From contig CM043699.1 of assembly GCA_023935145.1 (NCBI GenBank), forward strand, positions 144,331,536 through 144,395,535: a stretch of DNA of 64,000 nt. Reading direction: 5' to 3'. The notes under the pieces were generated by a model, which did no database searches, was not told where the DNA came from, and saw nothing but the letters and a program-made list of their open reading frames with translations. Positions 1 to 9,558 of the stretch are shown piece by piece. The position numbers and the translations under genes were made by a program. Source of the DNA: Bretschneidera sinensis. Taxonomy: Eukaryota; Streptophyta; Magnoliopsida; Brassicales; Akaniaceae. How positions within the stretch are numbered: position 1 is the stretch's first letter; each line of letters starts with the position of its first letter.

Positions 1-144
1 ATAAGGATTTTATAACAGTTGAGTATTACTATCTAATAGATGTATTTACAGTTGCAATAGACTCTTAGCTGTAAGAATTAAATAATAGATTTAGTGAGCG
101 AGTAGTTGAACTTCTTATTCTTAGCTTAGCTTTGAGTCCAAAGA

Positions 145-1440
145 ATGGGTTCGAATTATTCAGTATTGATAATATATACAATTTGGTTGATAAATTCTAT
201 CATAAGGACTTCAAAGACCTATAAAAAAATTCAGTTAAACTACCAATTGCAACATTATGGACTTGACATCCCGAAGCACTCAAGTTTTCAAAATGTGTCC
301 ACAATTTTTGAACTATGTCGAATATTGGTGAAGACAGGAAAGTCAAAAACCTATCACTTGATTGATTGTTTGATTTGTCTTATGCTCACCTTTCCAGTTT
401 CAACAACAACAATTGAAAGAGATTTTTTAGCAATGAAGATTGTAAAGACAAGACTTCACAGCAAAATGGATTATGAGTTTCTCGTATATACATTAGTTAT
501 TGTTGGGATTTGTCAAAGAATTAAACGGATGAAAAGTTCAGCATCAGGTCCAGGTTGTACACCGCGGCACAGGTTGTGCGCCACTGCCTTCAGCAAGTGG
601 AGGAAGTCGTCCTTCAGGTAAGTGCCGCGGCACGGACCAGTCACGCCGTGGCCTCCAGCAAAGCAGCAAGTTTTCCCTCTTCTGAGCCTCAGTACGCCCT
701 GTTCTGAGCCTCAAGACAAAGCACACTTGACACCAATTTTTTCAGCACTTTGAGATGGTACGTGGGACTTGGTTAAAACTCACAGGATTACTTAAACTCT
801 TAGAGAGCCATGAATCTTTGGTTCTTGAGATCTAAAGGTTGAGATTGATCTCAAAGATTGAATGAGGTAGTCATTGCTCTATATAAAGGGTTTTCTAACA
901 ACAAGTGAAGACGCCATCTCAACAAGAGAGAATGACATGTGAATGTGTGTGAAATAGAACACATGGTGTGTAAGAGTGCAAAGATACTAAACACAAGAGA
1001 GACTCATTCAAGAGAGACTGGTTGTTTAGAGAGAGTACTATAGATTGGGGATTCAAGGACTTTGTAATTAGAATTTTCTTGGGGAAAATTCCAGGGAAAC
1101 ACTTAGTCCTTATCACTTTCTTTTCTCTTCTTTCGTTCTTCAAGAACAAGAGGGTTCTTGATGAGGTGTTGTCGTAATTGCAAGAACTCATTGATTTAGT
1201 ATAGAGAGCTCGGAGGAGCTCACGGGGACGTAGGCACATTGCCGAACCTCGATAACAATTGCTTGTGTTCTTTCTTTAATTGGTCTGATTGTTGTTTATT
1301 ACAAGTTATTCTAGACTTGGATGTTTGGAAAGATCACAACCTGAGATTCCGCAAGAAGGCGATTTTTCAACAGTTATCTATATTGAAAAAGAAATCGCTG
1401 AAAAATTTAGTACCAAGATGATTATTGATGAATTTGATTC
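145..1440 (+). pseudogene. hAT transposase C-terminus, interrupted
   Basis: Coding remnant of the hAT transposase above: 145-500 and about 1373-1440, separated by the solo LTR. The dimerisation domain has the conserved PVST..ER and KTRLxxKM blocks. The uninterrupted reading runs through the LTR into unrelated residues, so the protein is truncated. No intact upstream catalytic region is visible in the first 144 bases, where the frame is broken. It is a molecular fossil, not a host gene. Confidence 0.75.
501..1372 (+). mobile_element. Copia-type solo LTR
   Basis: An 872-bp solo LTR. It begins TGTTGGGATTTG and ends TCAACA, with the target duplication GTTAT on both sides (496-500 and 1373-1377). 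A TATA-like box TATATAAA is at 880-887. The 3' part carries GGGGACGTAGGCACATTGCCGAAC split over 1225-1250, a block typical of Ty1/copia LTR ends. No internal retrotransposon sequence and no second LTR flank it, so it arose by LTR-LTR recombination. Its U3 contains an unusually GC-rich patch (about 535-660) with repeated CCGCGGCAC palindromes. Confidence 0.85.
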
Positions 1441-1695
1441 TATAAAAAAATCGTATGACTTTCATAGAAGACATCATCTTTTATATTTTTTGATAATAGA
1501 GTGTGACTTTTTTGATATATAATTATGTCAAAGTTAAATGGGACAATTTTTGCATAAATCTATTTATGCTATAACTTGCTCTTAATAAAGTGAAAGTTAC
1601 TTTTTAAGATTTAAATCTATTTTATGTTTCTTATATATTCAATTTTTCATTAAATTATTCACCCTCCAAAGTATAAATTTTTGGCTCCGTCCCTA

Positions 1696-2906
1696 GTTAT
1701 AAGTAGTCACTACGCTCATAGTTTAGTTGGCTTGGCTTCAAAATTTGTTTAACTACCCTATTTTCCTCTTACCCATCACTATAATTCTTTAGATTGTTGA
1801 TATTCATTTGAATAATTCAAATACAACCAACTTATTTGAAAATTTCAATAATTCTTATTGTATTGCACAGTTGAATATGTTTACTAGCAAAGTAGTTCAT
1901 CCTTTGCTCATAATTTTTTTAAATTTTACTTTCAATGGTCAGCCTTAGACAAAGCATAAGAAGATTCCAGGGAGACCATTATAACTTCTTTTTCTTTATA
2001 GTAGTTCATCCTTTGCTCATAATTTTTTTAAATTTTACTTTCTTTACTTTCAATGGTCAGCCTTAGACAAAGCATAAGAAGATTCCAGGGAGACCATTAT
2101 AACTTCTTTTTCTTTATGGCTTTTGGATGAATAGAAGATCATCATAACTTGCCCCAAGAGGTATTAGTTATGGTCAGACCATTTGTTAGTGTCTTAATAA
2201 AACCATTAATTACACAATTATACCAATAATCATTGGATCTTTATTTTACTATTATCTCACAATTATTTCACTGTCAAAAAAGAGATAATAAGATTTAAAT
2301 GTGATTAAGTTTCAAACACCTACATAAAAAAAAAAAATCATTTTCACATTAACGATAGAGCATCATATAACATATTTTTACTTTTTTATTTCATTATAAT
2401 TTCATTACAATACTATTGTCAGCTATTACTTGCAAAAGAAATACAATATCATCAAGCTTTAGTTGTAGATATCTTTAAACAATAACGAAAATAACATTGG
2501 ACGCTATCAAAAAAATTTACTGTGCTATTAAAATTTATCTTTACATTTTTGCAACAAAACATTTAAAAAAAAAACTGATTAGTGTTTTCACCCATTCTCT
2601 TTATGTTAAGCAATGAGATTATATTATTTATATTTATTGGTCATATATGTTTTAATATAGTTTTATTATGTGAAGAACAATAAAAACAAGAGAAAAAATA
2701 GGAAGAATCCTTAGAAAAAAGAAAGTTTTTATTATTTTGCTTTATTGAGTATCTGTCATTTAAAGAAAGAAATGAGCAATATTCCTAATTTCTCCAAATC
2801 AGTCAAAAAGGCAAAAAGAAATATCGGCTATTCAGCCGAGCCACATGGGTGACAGCTAATGACCCTTTAGACTGTCTCTAAAACGTGTACACCACATGCC
2901 CTTGTC
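1696..2906. other. Intergenic region upstream of the At4g14450-like gene
   Basis: AT-rich sequence with no supported gene. It contains the tandem duplication at 1891-2117 and, near its end, the promoter of the next gene. Poly-A and poly-T runs are frequent. Confidence 0.6.
1891..2117. repeat. Two-copy tandem duplication, unit about 109 bp
   Basis: AGTAGTTCATCCTTTGCTCA starts at 1891 and again at 2000. The copies are nearly identical through TTCTTTTTCTTTAT; the second has about 8 extra bases (CTTTACTT) near its middle. The near identity suggests a recent local duplication. No function is apparent. Confidence 0.9.
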
Positions 2907-2913
2907 TATATAT
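2907..2913 (+). promoter_or_regulatory. TATA box of the At4g14450-like gene
   Basis: TATATAT in CTATATATCC, 174 bases before the ATG at 3087. Transcription would be expected to start near 2940, giving a leader of roughly 145 bases. The proximal upstream sequence includes CACGACACAACG and ACGTGT-type motifs. Inferred from position only. Confidence 0.55.
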
Positions 2914-3086
2914 CCCACACGACACAACGTCCCTCTTATCTTTCAATTTTCACTTCACACAAACAAAGCCTCTGATCGCTTCTCATCTTCTGTGTTCTTA
3001 TTCTTGCAGCTACTCAAAAGAAATTAAAGAGCGTCTTTGATCTGATTATTATTTTTTGCGGATCTATCATAATACCTGCTGCATTC

Positions 3087-3413
3087 ATGTCAGCCAAACC
3101 GACAAATAGTTCCGGCAACGGGAGCCGACGCCAATCGAGCCGGCTCCAACGCCGCGCTCCGGCGTCTTTGCAAATCAGCCCCGTGTCCACCTGGAACGTT
3201 GCGATCCCCCTCCTATCGCCTCTCGCCACTTCACCGTCGTCGCCTAACGGAATTTTCCGGACGGCGGATGTGAAGTGCAGTGAGGAATCACGGCAGGAGC
3301 AGCAGAAGCGCGGCACGGAGCCCGAGAAGAAGGTGTTCAAGAAGTGGCAGCATCCGGCGGCGCCTTTCTGCTACGAGCCGTCTCCGATTATGCCGTCGTT
3401 TGTGCCGGTGTAG
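3087..3413 (+). CDS. At4g14450-like small plant-specific protein
   Basis: A 108-residue, intronless protein matching the plant-specific family typified by 'uncharacterized protein At4g14450, chloroplastic' (paralogue At3g23170 in Arabidopsis, from memory). The family signatures are visible in order: a basic Ser-rich start, SRLQRRAPASLQISP at about 19-33, WNVAIPLLSPL at about 36-46, and KKVFKKWQHPAAPFCYEP near the C-terminus (about 80-98). There is no known domain, membrane segment or established biochemical role. The short length is normal for the family. Codon usage is GC-richer than the flanks, as expected for a real gene in this AT-rich DNA. The ATG is the first after the TATA box at 2907-2913. 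The family also recalls stress- and elicitor-induced proteins, but no function is claimed. Confidence 0.85.
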   Translation: MSAKPTNSSGNGSRRQSSRLQRRAPASLQISPVSTWNVAIPLLSPLATSPSSPNGIFRTADVKCSEESRQEQQKRGTEPEKKVFKKWQHPAAPFCYEPSPIMPSFVPV

Positions 3414-5423
3414 ATGTGAGGATATTATCACAAGGGGCTAATTTGTAATTTGATAAAATTAATAATTTTGCAGATCTGACGGTGCAGATGCACATGATTT
3501 TACTAATTGCATACGCATAAGTCATGAATGCTGTTTAGTTATTTGACTTGCACAAAGCCAATCTGTTCATATTTTTGTTTTAAACTTTATAACCCTTCTG
3601 GTGGGCCTAAATTTAGATTAAGGTCATGTAAAATAGCATTAAACAAATGAAGTGGAGTATTACGAATAATTATTTTGTGTTAATATTTTTTCTTATTCTT
3701 TTTTGGCCAATCAAGTGTTTTTGGTCAACATTTCACTTTGATTCCTCACCAGATATGAAAGCAAAGTCTTGGATTCCACTGTATTTTTTAAAAATCATCG
3801 TAAGATGAGACTGAACCAAGGTTTTATAAGATGACGGGGGAAAAATCTTCATCTCGGAAATGGGAATGAGTAAAATTTTCTTCCTACTACCTCAACGAGG
3901 ACAAAGATATAAGTATCTATCTCGAACCGTCTCAAATATTTAGTAATAGATTTTTTTAATATTTTCAAGGTACACAATTCTATGGTATGATTGTAATTTT
4001 ACTATTCAAATGATCTTTTTAACATTTCATTTAGAGTTACAGAAAATAAGAAAAATTCTTCACGGAATTCGATCCTCTGTAAAGAATCAAAAATGTAAAA
4101 TAAAAATTTCTGATCTCGATACGAGAATAAAGAAATTTTTTTCTCAACAAACTTAACAGAAATGGAGATGAAAATGTAAACATGATCCCACCTATTGCCA
4201 TATCTAGAGACAAATTACCATTATACGAACTGAGCAGTTACTAAAATTAATATTGGTATCGATTGATATCAATCAAGCATTAATTCGTTTGACTTTCACC
4301 GACAGATAACAACTGATTATTTAGTTTCAACCTTGTGTTCTATACGTGTGAGATCTACTGGTATTAAGTAGAGAATTTTCAACTCACGATGGTATGATAA
4401 ATCTAATAATTAATTATTTATCTAGTTATAAAATTCTAATTAGAAATCTTAACCCTTTTATATCAATTATCATTTGTTCCATTTGTAAAAATAACTATTT
4501 TTATCCTCTTTGGAAGGTGGTTAATATGGACCTCTCTGCTGATAGATATTTATCAGGCCCATTAGAAAAAAATAATCCATGCAGCTGATTCATCTGGTTT
4601 AGAAATGACAAAAATCTTCATCTATAGGGAGACTAGACTCTTTTGTCCGGAGTCGAATTTAAATGATGTTTCATCTCGTTGGGATAAAGATAGAGACCAT
4701 AGAAAATTCTCGACGGTTTTATAAGCGATAATAAATATACACATCTCAACCTGTTAAATCCTCGAATCAGATTTTTAATCCATGTTATGTTATATTTTTG
4801 TTTATTAATAAGTTAATATAATATATATTTATTATTATTTTTAAAATGTAATTGATTTTTTTTAAACAATATGAGTTAGCAAGAAATTTCCGTATTTTTA
4901 TGAAAAATTCGCGTCGAATACAAGAAAAAAAAAAATCCCGACAAAAATAGTTTAAATAAACATAGATAAAGACAAGAAAAACACTTCTCATCTCAAATCC
5001 ATCTCCTGTCTTAAACTCGACCGTTGCAATCCTCAAATCAATCCGGTGAAACTTAATTCATTGTTTTTTTTTTCTCCTTTCTTTACTACATATAAAAAGA
5101 AACATAATGGAAGCTTAGAAAATGTCCATCTAGATAGCTCAACTAATACAGCTATGATGGTATTTGACTCTTGGGGGTTCTCAATGAATTGGAGAAATTG
5201 GTGGGTAAATTATTTTGTTAGTATCCATTTTATTTATTCAAATGCATGCACATGAAATTTTTATTTATCCTACTGAAAGTACTATAATATGAGAAACTGT
5301 CATAGATTTGCATAAAAATCAAATAAAACTGCGCATGCTGTCCAAAGAACAAAAAAAAATTCAGATAAACTTCATTTATGCTTAAAAGAATAAAAACAAG
5401 CTTACCAAACTTGATGTGACCAA
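3414..5423. other. Intergenic, degenerate repeat remnants
   Basis: No supported gene. Two segments (about 3820-4160 and 4600-5040) share words such as AAAAATCTTCATCT, CATCTC and TCGACGG/TCGAACC, with a 'cggggaaa/atgggaatgag' flavour common in old plant DNA-transposon copies. Neither termini nor target duplications could be fixed, so this is only a suggestion of decayed mobile DNA. Confidence 0.35.
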
Positions 5424-6548
5424 TTAAAAGTCAAATTCTCCTTCTGCCTGCAACACCAACCGATAAAACACAATCAGCACCACCTCAGAACATCCCAAGT
5501 CAAGTTACAATGGGAGTTTTGGCTGAGCATTTTATGAAGTTAATGTCACAAATAATAACACAACCGGATCTGTGTAATGCAACATTAATCCTTTAATCAA
5601 ATGATGGGTGAAGGATCTGGACGATGCCTATGCCCACATACGGATACAGATTTTAAAATAACAGAGTTCGATTTATTTTCCCTCAATTTTTTTGACTAGA
5701 TCATCACCAGGTAGTCAAATTCTTCTCAGATGACTTAGATCTGGAAGTAGGAGAACATAGAAAAGGGGATTACATGTTATAAAGTCAAATTCTCTGGAAC
5801 ATGGAATATGTTCATCTCTGTAAAATGGATTTCGAAAATGTCACAAAAGAGAGAATAAAAGAAGTTATAAACCCACCTCTTTGAATAATATGTCCTTATC
5901 ATTTAACCGGCATTGAGAAGACCAGTATTGTAAACCAAATTAAAGGGAAGAAATATTAATTTCTGCCAGTTAGCAATCAGAAGCATGCAGTTTTATACAT
6001 AATCATGACGGTGTCGATGTGGATGTGTAAAACAAAGAACAATTAGGATTCTCTAATTTGACCATAATTCATTAAAATCAATGTGGAACTCATACCCTTT
6101 CAAATTGGGTTAGCACCAAATAATTCGTGCTCGGCTCCTCGTCACCCTGCCCCATGTCTTTTGAATTGTCATCATCATCATCATTGTCATTCAAGGGCGG
6201 TTCATTATCTTCCATGGCTTCAATATTAGGTGACATGATAGCTTCAGCATCATCCATGGGAAACATATCTATAGCAGGTAAGCTATTTAATTTAAGCTTC
6301 CTTCCAAATGTTATTAGAAAATTGAAAAGAAAAGCAATAACACATATAGGCTTTACCACAGTAAGACGGTGTCCTTCAGCGCAGCCCACCTTTACTCAAA
6401 AATAGATAGGAATTAGAAATGTTAGAAATTTAACTTGATTACCAGAAGCACAGACTGGCATAAATCTAGTACTTACATTGTCAAAAGTATCAGGAGCACC
6501 CTGCATTTTGAACGTTGTATCATTTGATGCATCTTTAACCTTCCTTTA

Positions 6549-6730
6549 TGTAAGGATTATGGACACCACATATCTCTACATTGGTATGATATTGGGCCTA
6601 AGCCCTCATGGATTTGCTCTTGGGTTTTTACCCAAAATGCCTCATACCAATGGAAATATTTGTCCATCCTTATATACCCATGATCCTCCCCACTTCTAGT
6701 CAATGTGGGACTTTGGTTGTATACCCAACA
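6549..6730 (-). repeat. TRIM 3' LTR
   Basis: Left repeat of the TRIM. On the minus strand it starts TGTTGGGTATACAACC and ends CCTTACA. It contains a TATA-like GGGTATATAAGG. Confidence 0.88.
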
Positions 6731-7064
6731 ATCCTCCCCTCAAACAAAGGATCACCGAGCCTCCCCTTCAAACGATCATCCATCTGTCCACTCTCTACCA
6801 ACCAGGATTCTCCACTCCACTGCGTTGGAGCACACGCCTTACATGGAGCACCACCTGCCTCGAGAGCTTGCTCTATCCCAGGTCAACTCCTCTTCACCAT
6901 GTTATGACCAGGACACGTCCATGAAGAATCTGGAGCACACCGCCTGTCAAACCGAGCTCAATCCACGGATCTCATCGTGATCTAACCTGGGCCCACCACC
7001 TTTTGTTCGGCATTCCGATGATTCATCCACATGGCTAACTCCGGGGCATGGCTCTGATACCACT

Positions 7065-7255
7065 TGCAAGGACTATGGACACCACATATCTCCACATTGG
7101 TATGATATTGTCCACTTTGGGCCTAAGCCCTCATGGATTTGCTCTTGGGTTTTTACCCAAAAGGCCTCATACCAATGGAGATATTTGTTCATCCTTATAT
7201 ACCCATGATCCTCCCCACTTCTAGCCAATGTGCGACTTTGGTTGTATACCCAATA
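7065..7255 (-). repeat. TRIM 5' LTR
   Basis: Right repeat of the TRIM, starting TATTGGGTATACAACC (terminal TG mutated to TA) and ending CCTTGCA next to the primer-binding site. Confidence 0.88.
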
Positions 7256-7835
7256 CTTTGCTTTAGCTTCAATTTTTCATGGAAAGTTTCACTGTGAACA
7301 TCATTTGATGAGTTCAACCGGCCAGTGAGGAGCATCACAAAGATATCTAATTATCTGCTATTAAGTCCCACCTTCACATTCCTTAGTTCAATTAGGTTAC
7401 AACTGTCACTAGGGACATCAACAGAAACAGATACAGAAATACATAAGTCAGAGATGATAAATCAGCTAGTCTCCACAAAAAGAGAAAGTGCCAAAGTTTC
7501 ATTCACTAGTATATGGAGTATTTAATAAAAAAAAACCTGTTCCTATAAATATTAATTCAGTTCTTAATCCCAATGTTCCTATGAGTCGCAGTTCTTTTTC
7601 TATGAATCACTGTTCATGGAAGACAAAAAATTCAAGAAGTCATCTGGCATTATAAACCCTGAAATCACTTGAAATCAAATGGTCAAGATTTTATATTAAA
7701 AAAGAGAAATAAAGAAAATCATTGCTCAATAGACTGGTTGTCTTTGAACATTATCGTGCGGTATTGAGACATATCATGCAACTAAATTGGGATAACCAAG
7801 AAGAATATATCTCAATGGATGTATTAAGAAAATTG

Positions 7836-8430
7836 AGTTATCAATTATCTCAAAAAGCTAATGGGAAATGGCCCAATTAATTCTTTATACTTTAGCATAC
7901 CCCTTCACGTGCAAGTTGATTGAAGAATTAACGGCTTTGCACGTGAAACCCAATTAAAGAAAGTCCACTGGGTGAAATATTAAATGACAAGGAGCATCCG
8001 CAGGATTCGAACCACGACCTAGAGCTCTAATATCATTTCAACGACCTACGTTTTAAAGCCGTGAGGCTTGGTGTGCCGAAGTGGACAATGTTGTGCTAAG
8101 TGGGAGGTTGGGTCGTTAAATTGGTTTCAGAGCCAAGGTCACGGGTTTAATTCCCAACGGTACAATTGAGGGAGAGATTCTTGGGCCAGGTGTTGGCAAC
8201 AATTGTACCGTGGAGGAGGCCCAGGTTGGGGCCAAGTCACAGTTGAAACTTAGTATTTGTGCTGCTGTACGGTTTAAGTGACTTGAGTTATACTCTGACG
8301 ATCAGCTATAGCTTTTGACGCAATGATAGATCCTCGATCCTCACAATTAGAAGGTCGGGTTGTTACCAATTATCCCAAAAACTTAGGTTAATAAGAAATG
8401 GCTCAATTAATTCTTTATACTTTAATAGTA
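7836..8430 (+). mobile_element. Possible decayed TRIM/SINE-like repeat
   Basis: Direct repeats of about 68 bp (about 7837-7905 and 8362-8428), both containing CAATTAATTCTTTATACTTTA, flank a segment with TTGGTTTCAGAGCC at about 8119. That resembles a tRNA-Met primer-binding site with one change. The same segment has two tRNA B-box-like words: GGGTTTAATTCCC (plus) and GGTTCGAATCC (minus, about 8005-8015). It may be a miniature LTR element with a truncated 3' LTR, or a tRNA-derived repeat; the data do not decide. It lies in an intron of the TFIIA-like gene. Confidence 0.45.
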
Positions 8431-9539
8431 TAAATGTTAAATAAATCAAGGAGTCCCATAGGAAAGGTAGAAGTTATAACTGCATTCAGAAATTTAGATC
8501 CTAGGAAGTTGGAGGATATGGATTACAAGCTCAATTTCTATAAATCAGCATTCAAGTATGCAAATATTCATATGAAATATATTAAACTGAAAACAGGGAG
8601 GGAGATCCTGAATGAAGTCCTGTACACCTTTTGATGAAGAGAGAACTCTGAAATGATATCTCCTGACCCATCTTGCTGAGGAGTACATCCATTCTGAGAT
8701 AACAGCAGTGGGAGCTCCTCCCATTGCCTTTTGCCAGAAGACATCATTATGATATTCTGAAGAAAAAAATGCTACTCTAAGAAATATTGCATCTTAACTT
8801 CAAAATAAGATACTGCTTTTATTTTTGAAATCCAAAGAAAGGCAAGTATCTTCAACATCAAATAGTAACTATTACTCCATGGTACAGTAATAGAATCTTC
8901 CAAATAAGGAAACTCAACCAAACTTACCAAGCAAAAGAAAAAAAAGGAAGAAGAAGAAGAAGAGGAAGTTTCATATATAATTAAAGTAACCAAATTCACA
9001 CCAAGAGAGCAAAGAATGTTAGGAGCACAGAGAAAACCTTCCACTGACAAAGTTTGTAAGTTTAAGAGAATTCAATATATGTCAAGTAATCAAACACTTT
9101 ACAACCAATTAAGAAACAATACAATAGCACACAACAGTCTGATGACTCTGATTCAAAAAAGAATTCAAAACCTCGCTTTGTTAAACCACAGATAACAACT
9201 ACTGATGTTGAATGTAGGAATATCATACCAGACCAGCCAGTCACACCAGAAAAATGCTATAATTTTAAAATAACAAACTAACATATCTTTAGATAGTAAT
9301 TAATACACCCAGGTTTCCATTTGTAAAATTTTGGCAAACCTAATGATGAAACAAGATAGAATGAACAAGTGAACAACTAGCTGAGATTGAGAATATGCTA
9401 AGGTACCATACAGCCTGCTTATGATAACTCAACCCTGAGCAGAGCTTTTAACCATCAGACAAAATAACTCATCTGAACTAGCCTAAACTTTAATCCTGAA
9501 TTAGTTGGAAAGATCAAACTAAATGGTTCGGAAAAAGAA

Positions 9540-9558
9540 GGGGGGGGGGGGGGGGGGG
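9540..9558 (+). repeat. Poly-G run (19 G)
   Basis: Uninterrupted G tract inside an intron of the TFIIA-like gene (C tract in the sense direction). It is prone to slippage, and the length in an assembly may be unreliable. Confidence 0.9.

Larger units (their letters stand above)
1..1695 (+). mobile_element. hAT transposon, 3' part (left end outside window)
   Basis: The 3' part of a hAT-superfamily transposon of the plant TTF-type zinc-finger class. Translation of 145-500 gives the C-terminal dimerisation region, with the family hallmark LTFPVSTTTIERDFLAMKI followed by KTRLHSKM. The last residues (YIEKEIAEKFSTKMIIDEF) resume at 1377 after an inserted solo LTR at 501-1372; removing the LTR and one target-site copy rejoins them in frame. 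The right terminus is probably at 1695: the reverse complement begins TAGGGACGGAGCCA, the usual end of this class, and GTTATAAG follows as a candidate 8-bp duplication. The left end lies before the window, so that duplication is unconfirmed. Family known; boundaries inferred. Confidence 0.8.
6549..7255 (-). mobile_element. TRIM (miniature LTR retrotransposon)
   Basis: A 707-bp terminal-repeat retrotransposon in miniature, oriented on the minus strand. The LTRs are 7065-7255 (5') and 6549-6730 (3'), about 190 and 182 bp and very similar; the 3' copy lacks about 10 bases (TCCACTTTGG). The primer-binding site TGGTATCAGAGC (initiator tRNA-Met) lies on the minus strand at 7062-7051, two bases inside the 5' LTR. 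A purine-rich GAGGGGAGGAT (6741-6731) abuts the 3' LTR. Flanking pentamers CTTTA (6544-6548) and CTTTG (7256-7260) form a 4/5 target duplication. The 334-bp interior has no coding capacity, so mobilisation would depend on other elements. The widespread conserved words AATGTGGGACTTTGGTTG and GGCCTCATACCAATGGA(G/A)AT are present. Confidence 0.9.

Noticed and set aside
6127..6405. Plus-strand frame rich in Ser
   Set aside because: Reverse image of the acidic EPPLNDNDDDDD exon of the TFIIA-like gene.
6549..7255. Cassandra-type TRIM with 5S rRNA sequence
   Set aside because: The LTRs lack the 5S internal promoter words; only the tRNA-Met primer site and the size fit.
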